A DNA stretch of 64,000 nt from Cylindrobasidium torrendii FP15055 ss-10 (taxonomy: Eukaryota > Basidiomycota > Agaricomycetes > Agaricales > Physalacriaceae), in contig KN880528.1 of assembly GCA_000934385.1 (NCBI GenBank), positions 1 through 64,000 on the forward strand, given 5' to 3'. Below, piece by piece: positions 35,178-45,192 of the stretch. The translations under genes and the position numbers were made by a program. Under the pieces are notes generated by a model. It was not told the DNA's origin and searched no databases. It worked only from the letters and a program-made list of their open reading frames with translations. The first letter of the stretch is position 1, and every line of letters begins with the position of its first letter.

Positions 35178-35945
35178 TGGTCTATCGGCATCCAGTATGT
35201 AATTTAGATAGGAGTAATGCCACCTAGGTGGTTGTCGTTCATTACTGATGGTACTGATTGTTTTGCGTTGTTTCAATGGAGGAATTAGTACTTAGAACTG
35301 AAAGTCAGACAAGTGGGGTTCGAGCTTTGAGAAATCGCTGTTGGTGAACTGCGGTCGCTGGAGGGGAGGCGTGCCGCCTGAATTCGAGCTTTTGAGTCCT
35401 TACTCTCGATTTCCCCGCTCTTAATTGCCAACGGCTTATGATTTGTTGCACTCACTTGCCTTTTGTCAGTTCTAACTCCTGTGAAACTATGCAGTCTCGC
35501 CGGGCCACGGGAAGTCAAGGATAGCGCTCTGAAGAGGATCTAGTCCTTCATCGAACTCAGACATCCGCATATCAAGTCCTTCACTTCAGCTAGCAAGGCT
35601 TGTTGCGCAATAGAGATTTCCAGGAGATTGCTGTCTGTAGCAGTCATATCAAGTGTCCCGGATTCTTGAGAGCATTGCAGTCTGTTCTAATGTCGATGGG
35701 CTTGAAATACTGAAATTGTGAATTGAAAGCAGGTCCCTCAGAGTTAAATAGGATGGCGGGATGTCGCCGAGTAAGGTTCTATCCGTGGCACGGTCGGAAA
35801 TGCGAAACCCGGCATCAACGAAGGTCATGGTGGCAGGAGAGAAGAGCCGTGGCACCGGTCCCCGGCTCGTTGTTTGCCGAACCCCACTTGAGTACAAATA
35901 TTGCCACCGCTACCCCGCGATCGAGCACCGTTCGTTTCTCCCATC
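35178..35945. other. intergenic region with short unassigned frames
   Basis: About 770 bp between ALAS and the acyl-CoA dehydrogenase. On the minus strand a 35-codon frame starting at 35647 (MTATDSNLLEISIAQQALLAEV) and a second stretch ending LDFPWPGETA at 35487 look protein-like. The gap between them is too short to be a normal intron. I see no domain, so I leave it unassigned. Confidence 0.4.
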
Positions 35946-37861
35946 ATGCCCTCCCATCCAGTCGTCGCTCTAACATCAGAATCGTCATGGGCTATGGTGC
36001 GTGCTTCGACGCTGGCGCGCGTGTTGTCTCACATTTGTTAGATAGAAGACAAGTTCAGTGATTATGGGAAGGAGACACTAGCAAAGCTTGTCGCGTTCCT
36101 CGAGGTAGATAGTCCTCAGATGGACGAAACTGCTACAAGCTCACTCTCTCATAGGCTGAGGTGTATCCCGCATCAAAGTTGGCGCATGCGCAGATCCCCA
36201 AGGACCCCGAGCAGCGGTGGAAGACTGTCGTTCCCATCATTGAGGAACTGAAAGTGAAAGCGCGCAAACTTGGCCTCTGGAACCTCTTCCTCAGTAAGAC
36301 CCACTATCCCAAACATGGTGTTCCTCTATCCAATCTCGAGGTATGCCACTTGCATCTCCATTGCTATCGCTCGTGCTGAGTTGGCGTTTAGTATGCCGTG
36401 ATGGCAGAGTTGATGGGCCGAGGCGGTCCCATGGCCTCCCAAGTTTTCAACTGTTCCGCCCCGGACACAGGAAATATGGGTAAGAAACTGCAGTCTGACT
36501 CTAAAGGGTGCTGTCTCTCATCGTCCGTCAGAGGTGCTAGCGCGTTATGGCTCTCCAGAACAGCAGGAGAAGTGGCTGGTTCCGCTTCTCAATGGCGAGA
36601 CCCGCTCAGCCTTTTCCATGACGGAGCGCTTTGGTACGTATCCCTGCCTTGTTCTTTCGCTCGTTGCTGATTGTAATATCTTTAGTCGCTTCCTCTGACG
36701 CGACAAATATCCAGACCTCCATTCGTCAGGAAGGCAATGATATTGTGATTAACGGGCATAAATGGTACGCCAGCTGAGAACTGCTACATGTGCGAGGCGC
36801 TGACCTATACCGCAGGTACATCAGCGGCGCTGGTGATCCACGCACCGTCCTCCATCTCGTCATGGGCAAGAGCGACCCGAAGAACAAGAGTGCGTACAAC
36901 CAGCAGAGTGTTGTCATTGTTCCGTCAAATGCGCCTGGAGTTACCGTCGTCCGCCCTATGGGCGTCTTTGGCTATGATGATGCGCCAGAGGGTCACTGCG
37001 AAGTGATTTATGATAACGTCCGGGTGCCGCTGTCCAACCTCGTTCTGGGCTGGGGCAGAGGATTCGAGGTAAAGCCGCCGCAACATGTCAAATCATCAAA
37101 AAGACTAATAGGTTATTTGTAGATTATTCAAGGCCGTCTTGGGTGTGCTATATTCGCTTGATGTCTTGTGTTAACAATGTGCTGATATTGATTTCGTAGC
37201 CCCGGCCGCATCCATCACTGCATGCGCACAATTGGCTCTGCGTCCGTCGCACTCGACACTATGCTGCAGCGCGTCACCGACCCTTCGAGAAAGACATTTG
37301 GCAAGTACTTGTACCAACATGGTGTGTATTGACCTGTCCTTTCCAATCATTCATCCTACAACTTCTCATAGGTACCGTCGTTGCGGACATTGCAAAGTCG
37401 CGCGCGGAAATTGAGTCGGCCAGATTGCTCGTTCTCAGTGCGGCGCTCATGGTCTGTCGCTTCCGCCTTTCAAATGACTCACTTGGTTTACCGTTCTCTA
37501 GATCGATAATCACAAGGCTAAGGGTGCGCTCAAGGAGATTGGAATTGCCAAGGTATGCTCGTCACAAGTCTGGATGTTCGACTGTTTGCTAATATGGTGT
37601 GCTCAGTTCGTTGTCCCATCCATGGCACTTGGTGTCATCGACCGCGCGATCCAGTCCTTCGGAGCGGAAGGTGTTTCTCAAGATCAAGAGCTTGCCGAGA
37701 TGTGGGCAGGCATTCGCACGCTACGTCTTGCGGACGGTCCCGACGCCGTGCACATCCAGCAGATTGGGCAGAGGGAGCTGAAGCGGGTGCCCGAGCTTGT
37801 CAAAAAGACTACAGAGCGCAAGATCAAGGAGAAGGCTCTCTTCCAGGCGGCTAAGCTCTGA
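35946..37861 (+). CDS. Acyl-CoA dehydrogenase, ACAD10/11-like
   Basis: FAD enzyme that oxidises acyl-CoA to enoyl-CoA. At least nine introns. Start [17 protein letters not shown], then [21 protein letters not shown] and [27 protein letters not shown] and [20 protein letters not shown] form the N-terminal helical domain. The middle domain has [37 protein letters not shown], the [10 protein letters not shown] strand and [13 protein letters not shown]. The C-terminal helical domain has [18 protein letters not shown] and [13 protein letters not shown] [13 protein letters not shown] followed by [17 protein letters not shown]. The protein ends [11 protein letters not shown]. Similarity is to ACAD10/11-type enzymes of long-chain acyl-CoA or 4-hydroxy-acid metabolism, without the extra kinase domain. 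Localisation is unclear and I see no strong targeting signal. Confidence 0.9.
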
Positions 37862-38487
37862 TTCTGAATTTATGTAATTCTAGTGAAGTGTTTTTGGATG
37901 TGGATTTGAGTGTACGATAGATGCTTCGTCGATTCAACAGAGTTGCATGAATTCACTTGAGTGACCAACCATGAGGTGAAATCCTTCGAGAGAACTACAG
38001 CGTCTTGACGCGGGCTTTCACTGGCATGTCTCCTTCCTGATTGATTTATGCCGTCAAGGTTTAACTAGTAGCAGATGCAAGCTAAGCGGCGCCGTGTTGC
38101 TTGTACAGCTAGTGCCATACTTTATCAAAGCCGACAATCAGAACGTTGTATGCAGCAAAAGTAAGCCCAACGAGATGGTCACTGATGATTTTGTATCGTC
38201 TGCACCGTCGATTCTACGTGACGACACAATAATATCACACCGCCTTGTGTATATTGCCAGCTATATACTCGCCCGTAGATTCGGACTCAGACAAGGAAAC
38301 ATTTTTATTATGCTTCAGGCAGGGGCGCCTGCAGTTATTGTTAGTCTGGCCACTGGTGCCACCCAAGGAACGAAAGACCACAAAAAGACCAAGTTGGAAG
38401 TGATCGAACGCACATGACGTACGGCGGAACTATCCACGTGGTCATTTGTTCTCTCCTCCGATCCCTCACAGCACTCCTTGAACCCCC
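37862..38487. other. intergenic region
   Basis: 626 bp, AT-rich in the middle. The open frames, such as 38094-38417 on +, do not look coding. It contains the promoter of the poly(A)-binding protein gene. Confidence 0.45.
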
Positions 38488-39362
38488 ATGGCCGACACCG
38501 AAACAACCCATCCCCCAGCCGCGGCTGCAGAGCTAGAGAACATGGATGATGATATCTCTGAAGAGGACAAGGTGCGTGGAAAAACTAGTCTCCAGCAATT
38601 GTGGCAAGGCATGGTAAGAGCGTTGTACTGACGCTTTGATTCGTGTAGGAAATCATGTTGATGAAGAAACGCGTAGAGGAGATGGAAGCCGAGGCGGCGA
38701 AGCTGCGCGAGATGCAAGCCGAAGTGGAACGCCAGAGCGAGGCGGCGCAGGAGGGTAGTGCATCTGGTGACACTGAGACGCAAAGTGCAGAGGATCAGAA
38801 TGCCACGGATATACGGAGCGTTTATGTGGGAAATGTGCGTGCTCTTGCCGTCTCCATTCTAGTATACTTACTGTGGCCACAGGTGGACTACAATGCCACT
38901 CCAGAGGAAATACAAGGACACTTCCAAGCATGCGGAGTGATCAACCGTGTCACTATTCTCTGCGACAAGTTCACTGGCCATCCGAAAGGGTATGCCCCAC
39001 TCTATATACTTTCCCCGTCCACTCACACGAATGTAGATACGCGTATGTGGAATTCTCTGAGCCTGAACATGTTGATGCTGCTGTGGCCATGAATGAGTCT
39101 CTGTTCCGCGGCCGTTTGATCAAGGTGCGTGCACAAGCACTCAAAATATGAATATGTCTAACTGGATTGTAGGTAACTGCGAAAAGGACTAACATCCCGG
39201 GATTCAATAAGCGTGGCCGTGGTCGGGGAGGATACCGTGGGGGGTACCGTGGAGGATACCAGGGCTACCAACCTTACAGGGCTCGTGGCAGGTTCGTCAA
39301 TATCTCGAGTCCTTTCTCAAGTATACTAACTGTCTGTAAGGGGCCGTGGTCGCGGGTATTAA
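38488..39362 (+). CDS. PAB2: Nuclear poly(A)-binding protein (PABPN1/Pab2 type)
   Basis: RNA-binding protein that coats nascent poly(A) tails in the nucleus and stimulates poly(A) polymerase. It opens [22 protein letters not shown] with an acidic head. A coiled-coil segment follows ([21 protein letters not shown]). One RRM follows, with RNP2 SVYVGNVDYN and RNP1 GYAYVEF, the latter formed by splicing. The C-terminus is an arginine-glycine-rich tail ([19 protein letters not shown]), a methylation target in the family, ending RGRGRGY. The order acidic, coiled coil, RRM, RGG tail is diagnostic. The stop spans 39360-39362. Introns are short and numerous. Confidence 0.92.
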
Positions 39363-39565
39363 GTAGTCTTTAGCTTGTGCATAGGTCGTACTCTGCGTTG
39401 TATAGCTTAATCTATAAAATTACATATACATTGTGCTCTTTTGTAATAACACCATTTGTGTGTGCCCATGGCTCGAATTAGGCAGCATAAAACCGACAAA
39501 AGAGTGCGTCTAAAATGCGCGATCTTGTGCCAAAAGCGGCAAGTCCGACTTTCACCTTGCCCACC

Positions 39566-40117
39566 ATGTTGCCCAACCTTGCCCGCTGGGCGTCGCGCTC
39601 GCTGGCGACCTCGACGCGCACCTTTGCCACTGCTGCCACTGAGGCGGCACCCGAAGTGCGCGCGTACCCGTTCTCGACCAATGCCATTGTACATCCCGAG
39701 CCCATCAAGCGGTCCATTCCTGCACACGTCCACAAAGGCCGCGGCATCATGCCCTACCTCATAAAAACACTCGGACCAGCCGACAAACGTGAAATGATAT
39801 GGAGGCTGTTCAACCGCAAGTCACCCGAGCATCTCATCCCCGGCTCGATTGTGTCGGTCACGCAGGAGCATGCACCAACTCAGTTTACTGGCGTGTTATT
39901 GGCCGTACGGAGGAGGGGTGTTGACTCGACGTTACTGGTGCGGAACATTGTAAACAGGACAGGTGTGGAGATACAGGTGCACGCAATGTCGCCCCATGTG
40001 AAGGAAATCAAGTTGTTGAGGAAGCCGGTGAAGAGGACGAAGAGGGCCAAGCTCTATTTCCTTCGCGACGACCCTGACAAGATGAGCCAAATTGCGTCCA
40101 GTGCCAGGAAGCTATAG
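39566..40117 (+). CDS. IMG1: Mitochondrial large-subunit ribosomal protein bL19m
   Basis: Intronless coding frame. I choose the ATG at 39566 (context CCACCATG, MLPNLARWASRSLATSTRTF), which gives a mitochondrial presequence. The frame stays open to 39515 with a less convincing leader. The L19 domain has RSIPAHVHKGRGIMPYLIKT, IPGSIVSVTQEH and TQFTGVLLAVRRRGVDST. It also has FLLRN-like LLVRNIVNRTGVEIQVHAMS and ends with the basic KPVKRTKRAKLYFLRDD tail. Stop at 40115-40117. bL19 lies at the subunit interface of the ribosome. A spliceable intron follows three bases after the stop (40121-40170). Confidence 0.92.
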   Translation: MLPNLARWASRSLATSTRTFATAATEAAPEVRAYPFSTNAIVHPEPIKRSIPAHVHKGRGIMPYLIKTLGPADKREMIWRLFNRKSPEHLIPGSIVSVTQEHAPTQFTGVLLAVRRRGVDSTLLVRNIVNRTGVEIQVHAMSPHVKEIKLLRKPVKRTKRAKLYFLRDDPDKMSQIASSARKL

Positions 40118-40120
40118 GCG

Positions 40121-40170
40121 GTGAGTATGACCATTTCTCCTTGGCCCCCGCAACTCATGACTGCTTGCAG
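40121..40170 (+). other. probable 3'-UTR intron of bL19m
   Basis: The bases GTGAGT begin 3 nt after the stop codon and a CTTGCAG acceptor follows at 40164-40170, giving a 50-nt intron of typical size. If spliced it would sit immediately after the stop, close enough to escape nonsense-mediated decay rules. Confidence 0.4.
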
Positions 40171-40338
40171 GAATCTTCGTTCTACTATCTACCTTACCTT
40201 TGCACCAGTACCTATAATATATATTTCCGACTCTTGTGCGCGAAATTTGACTGCTTTTTTGGTGTGAACAGCTTTGGAATAGAATTATGCATTTCGCTGA
40301 TGTGAGCTGCGCGACTAAACTTGCTTCTTCCCGCCATC

Positions 40339-42132
40339 ATGGCTCCCAGCCGCCCTCGGTCCCTCCGCCAATCGACCTTCAATTCGAAACGCAACATATC
40401 TCCCGGACCGCCTTCTCCCACTTTCTCTGATACCACCAACGCCGACGCCATGAATTTCGGCAGGGATGGGCCTGAGAAGATCATAACCAGGGCAGACCTA
40501 AAGACGAGTATGGCCGCCTACGAGCAGGTGCGCAACTATTGCGCCTTGAATACACTGCCTGACGATGCCATCCTAGCTTATGGCGACGTCGGCGAACTAC
40601 AGGAATGCGCTGGCGGAGATGTCCAAGGCTACAGCTGCCTATGCGGATGCCATGGAGGCCTGTAGCAGGTGTGTGCAATCTCTCACAGTGTACAGTGCTT
40701 TTAACACCTCTTATCAGCCTCAAGGGTCCTTCATACGAGGCTGGAACTCGATTACAAGCATCCTCGGGCGTCCACCATCTCATCGGGAACCATTGGACAG
40801 TCCTAGTGCGCCACTGCCCTGCCACTAAGTCTACATCGCCCTGATAGCTTTGCAGGCAGACACTATTGACAAGAAGTTTGAGAAACCTTTGCGACAGCAC
40901 CTCGACGGCTACAAGAGTGTAGTCAATGTGCGTCGAGCGCCATCAAAACTCGACATTTGGCTGATAGGACTTGTACAGGAACGTTCGGCATCCTATGAGC
41001 GGGCTCTCCGGGAGAAGAGTCGCATCATCAAGGAGACGGAAACACGCAATATGAAGCGGGGCAAAGACAGAAGTACAAATGGCGTTATGGACGGGGTGTG
41101 TCATGACTGAATTTCTTTACAGACTTGCAGAATTTCCGCCAAGCATTGTCTGTTCTTCAACGTCAGGTAGACGATCTGGACGACTTGAAGGTAGCGCACT
41201 ACAGGGAGATCATCGAGCATGAGGAGGAAGTGTGGAATGTGGTGCAGTCCAAGGTTTGTTCTCGCCGCTCACTATCCGACCCCCGTTCTGATCTCTATTC
41301 GAGATATGCATTGTCGTTCGCTCGACAATGGACGTATTCGACCGCTTCACTTCCAAAGCGTATGTTATCGTTGCGTCTTATCACGACCGCGCTAACCCAG
41401 AACAGGTCTGATCCTGTCATCGAGCTCATGTTGCAAGCGGTCCCAGATCCATTTGACTCGTACGGGCCACCGCAGTCTGAGAATCACATCTTTAGCATTC
41501 TGCCTCCACTCTCCATTATGACTTCGAGCACTTCAGCCACACCCGTGATGACAACGCCTGAGATGGATCCAATGGACGGCCTACCGTCCGCCGATTCAAC
41601 GAACAGCAGACATAACTCTTGGACTGGATTCCCTCCAGAAGCGACGGCATGGGCTTCGCCAGCCACGTCTCCGCCTCGGTCGAAATCACCGCCGACTAGT
41701 AGGAACGCTATACCGCCGCGTCGACGTTCCGACTCGAGCAACTTAAGGAGCGTGTTAACGGCCATCGACGAGAAACCTTTGCGACAGTCCAGCCACTCGT
41801 CGCAGACGACGGTGACGGAGAGACCGACGAATGGAGGGACGTCCCAGTCGACACCGCTGATGCCGGAGAGGAAATCAACTTGGTCATGGGCAAGCCCATT
41901 CGGATATGGACAAAGTCCCTACAGCGATACCGAGGGAAGCGATGATGGGACAGAAACGACACGGTCGCCGTATGGAGGAAGTGATACTGGACTCGCCGTG
42001 GCCACACATGCCGAGGGCACAGACGCATCAGCAGAACTCACTCCCAGAAATTCGACATTTATGAGTATCCCGCCGCCGGATGAAGTCCCTAAGGAGGAGA
42101 ATGCACCGGCGGTTTTTCCAATAGCGACGTGA
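40339..42132 (+). CDS. IVY1: Ivy1-like BAR-domain protein
   Basis: Start MAPSRPRSLRQSTFNSKRN (basic, Ser/Pro-rich head) with the ATG at 40339. The following helices are split by introns: SANYRNALAEMSKATAAYAD, EACSRLKG, LQASSGVHHLIGNHWTVL, FEKPLRQHLDGYK, SYERALREKSRIIKETE and RQALSVLQRQVDDLDDLK. The last is EVWNVVQSK, followed by a conserved VPDPF-type segment (AVPDPFDSYGP). This is the dimerising BAR-like fold of fungal Ivy1, which binds phospholipids on vacuole and endosome membranes and interacts with Ypt7 and Vps33 in yeast. The C-terminal 230 residues are Ser/Thr/Pro-rich and look disordered. The stop is at 42130-42132. Assignment to Ivy1 is good but its partners here are inferred. Confidence 0.8.
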
Positions 42133-42421
42133 ACATGGCGCGGGCGCTGGCTTTTTGAAGCAACATATGGACTCTACCTTTTTTTCGCAGGACCTTGCTA
42201 TCCCTTTCTATCCAGCTGTACCTTTATGAAAATCATGCAGTCTTCAAGAAGCGCTATTATTCTATCTACACCCCGTTAGGCTGCCAATACAGAGCTTGGA
42301 ATGTCACTCCACATATTCCATGGCATGGTTAGTACAAGAGCGTAACGCCGGTCTATCACCGCCAAGTCTGCTTTTCATTGCTTCTGCACTCTGGTCTTTA
42401 CTTTTCCTCTCACTAACCACC

Positions 42422-43437
42422 ATGTTGGTGCAGACTCCTTTGGCAGATGCTATAGTCGGAGCTTCACCATTCGATGACCCGGAGCGCGCAGACCTCGCAG
42501 TACGAACGACCGACAACCGACTGCTCTTCGTCTACAAGGCACACCTTGTTGAGGCATCCCCATTCTTCGCCAGCCTTTTGTCAGACGACAGTGCAGACGG
42601 TTTGGAAAAGTACAAAGGCCTGCCCGTCTTTTCTGTATTCGAAGATAACCGAACCATGCACTTTATCCTTCGCCTCTGCTCATCGTGCGCTATCACCGTC
42701 GCGGAGTTACTCACTGTCGCCACCGAGTGCCCCATCACCGACACACTCGACAAATACTTGATGGAAGCGCCCCAAGAGCGTATCGCCGACATTATTCGCG
42801 AGGCTGCCACAAGCTCCCTTCTCGCGCAGGATCCACTCTGTGTTTTTGGGTTAGCACGAATGTACCGAATGCCGGATCTGGCGCTGGAGGCTGCACGTCA
42901 GACGCTCAACATGGCCGTCAGCGAGTGGCCGTCAGGTAGACGAGAGAGCCTCAGAGCTCTATCTGGCCTGGACTACCAGCGCTTAGTGCGATATCATGAT
43001 AAATGCGGGCAGGTGGCTGTCGAAGCGGCGGGTATCGAGCTAAAGCCATGGGGGACGTGTTTTCGGTGCGATTCATCGAGCACCGTGTATCAGTATCTGC
43101 ATCTTGGACGCAGAGGGTTCGCTATCGATTTGTATAACAAAAACGTTTCGTTCAGCTACGAAGATATGCTTAAATTTGCGGCAATTGGGAGGATTGGAGA
43201 GATGTTTCGCAATAGGCCTGGGCGGAAGGTTTCTGCGGAGGAAATTGAACTGATATGTGGTGTGGCCGTTTCTCAGTGTGGCGGAACACAGTGGGAGGTT
43301 CGGGCGGCTATACAATGGGCGGTGGATAGGCTGCAGGAGGACGTTGACCTTGCGATTTCAAGGGTGAGTTTATCTTTTTTTTGGGAGCGAACGTCACTGA
43401 TTTTGCAATGATCTAGGTTCCTCTTTCGTTAGAATAG
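42422..43437 (+). CDS. BTB/POZ-domain protein, tandem copy 1
   Basis: Start MLVQTPLADAIVGASPFDDP at the ATG at 42422. A BTB/POZ fold follows: ADLAVRTTDNRLLFVYKAHL, FFASLL, GLPVFSVFEDNRTMHFILRL. C-terminal helices (GLDYQRLVRYHDKCGQ) lead to a CFRC...YQYL motif with a second Cys pair (SQCGG). A 53-nt intron (43364-43416) ends the long exon, and a last exon of 21 nt (43417-43437) adds VPLSLE and the stop. Such fungal BTB proteins are probable Cullin-3 adaptors or dimerising scaffolds. The substrate is unknown. Copy 2 lies 200 bp downstream in the same orientation with the same exon layout, so they arose by tandem duplication and then diverged. Confidence 0.8.
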
Positions 43438-43587
43438 TAGGGCTGAATGATACGTCTAGTTGAATGCCTTGTTATTTGGCCAAAAGGCACAGTTGATTCC
43501 GAAAGGGTTCATGTGTTCTGTATGTTGATATTACTTCTTCAATCCCCCTTTAACAGTTGTTGTGATTGACGCTTGGGCCGTGATTTG

Positions 43588-43595
43588 TATAAAAG
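43588..43595 (+). promoter_or_regulatory. TATA box of BTB copy 2
   Basis: TATAAAAG starts 46 bp before the ATG at 43634. No equivalent is seen at the same distance before copy 1, so the two paralogues may differ in regulation. Confidence 0.5.
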
Positions 43596-43633
43596 GGGTC
43601 TACCACGTTATTCTCTCTCACTCTTCTACCACA

Positions 43634-44636
43634 ATGGCGACCGAAGCTATCGCCGTCCCAGGCCTTGCGCCATTCGATTCCGCGGCTCGAGCCGACCTCG
43701 TCTTACGCACGACGGACAACAAGCTCCTGTTCACATACAAAACCTACCTTACCGCCGTATCGCCCTTCTTCTCCAACCTCCTCTTGGATGGGAAAACGGA
43801 CGAGTCATACCATGGCCTTCCTCTTTGCCCTGTTCTCGAGGACACTGGCACTATGCACTTCATTCTTCGGGTGTGCTCGCCTTATCATATCACTATCGAC
43901 GATCTTCTTGTCGCTGCGACTGACTCCGCCGTCTTTGTTGCGCTCGACAAATACATGATGGATATACCTAAAGAGCGCATCGCGGGCATCATTCGAGATG
44001 GCGCGCGATATGTGGTCGCGGACAATGCTCTTTCCATTTATGCACTGGCTTGTGCGTTTGGGTTGCGTGAGATAGCACAGGAGGCTGCGCGATACGCTAT
44101 CGCTATCCCTGTGACCGACTGGATCATGCCCGACAAGGTGGCCAGGATTCTCTCAAGCATGGACTATCATCGCCTACTTCGATACCACAACAAGTGCGGG
44201 GATGTCGTGCACAAGGCAGCAGCGATTGGTTTAAAGACAAACGACAGCTCATTAAACTGTTTCCGGTGCCACTCAAAATCGGCTATGGTCCAATATCTTT
44301 GCATTGGGCCCCATGGATTTGCCATCCATCTTTATAATCGGACACACACATTTCGACATGAGCAACTTCCAGAGTATGCGGAGGTTGCACGCATCGCGAA
44401 CTCGTATCGTCACCGACCTGGGCAAAAGATCAGCTTAGCCGATGTCGATTTCCTCTGCTCCCTCACGATGAGGCAATGTGGGGGGAGTCTTGTGGATGTT
44501 CGTCCAGCGATTCAAGCTGCCTTCGACAAGGTACAAGAGGACGTAGCTGCCGCTATTGCAGAGGTATGTGCGGGTCCCAATTTGAGAAATTCGTGCCTTC
44601 TTAAATATCTCTTAGGTTCCTCTGTATATCGACTAG
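43634..44636 (+). CDS. BTB/POZ-domain protein, tandem copy 2
   Basis: Start MATEAIAVPGLAPFDSAARAD at the ATG at 43634. The BTB core reads LVLRTTDNKLLFTYKTYL, FFSNLLLDG, GLPLCPVLEDTGTMHFILRV. The later motifs parallel copy 1: SSMDYHRLLRYHNKCGD, CFRCHSKSAMVQYL and RQCGGSL. The intron at 44564-44615 is at the homologous site, and the final exon (44616-44636) is again exactly 21 nt, encoding VPLYID and the stop. Sequence identity to copy 1 appears moderate (about half), so the duplication is not recent. Function is unknown beyond the BTB scaffold role. Confidence 0.8.
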
Positions 44637-45192
44637 GGATTGCGATGCCTTTGTACAACACCTTTTGACTGTGAAAACTGATCTTGTGTGCAACGTTTGC
44701 AGTGCGTCTGTTCTTCAATGGGTTTGCTGAGCCAAAGTACATGCATTCGGTGTATGTAGGACCTTAATGAAGCAATGCTATTCCGGGAAAATTGCAGAGC
44801 GCATTTCCCTGGTCCTGTGCTATGGGGATCGTCGACCTTGGGGTGCATGCCCATGTCTGTCGACGTCTCGAGATGACTGCTGAAGAGACGATGACTATGT
44901 CAGATGGACGCAGTAGCCCCAATAGGCTGTGAGTGACTCGGACACGAAAAGGCTTTAAGGTTTTTGAGGACGCATTTCAACACGCTGAATCCAGCCCACA
45001 ACCGACCCTCCAGCTTGTCTCATCTGAACCTTCTGAAATTCATTTGTCGTCGCCTGGCTCAGGCACGTTATACGCTTTTAACGCCTTTTATAAAGGCAGC
45101 GAACCGCCACGTGGTGCTTCGATCACTATCCCATTGGAATTGGTCAGACATAGCTCTCCTTCTTCTACAACCACTACCATCCTATTGTTCTA
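44637..45192. other. intergenic region with a TATA-like element
   Basis: 556 bp before the Zn2Cys6 gene. It contains TTTTATAAAGG near 45086-45096, with TATAAAG starting at 45089, about 104 bp before the ATG. Open frames here are short and unconvincing. Confidence 0.4.
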
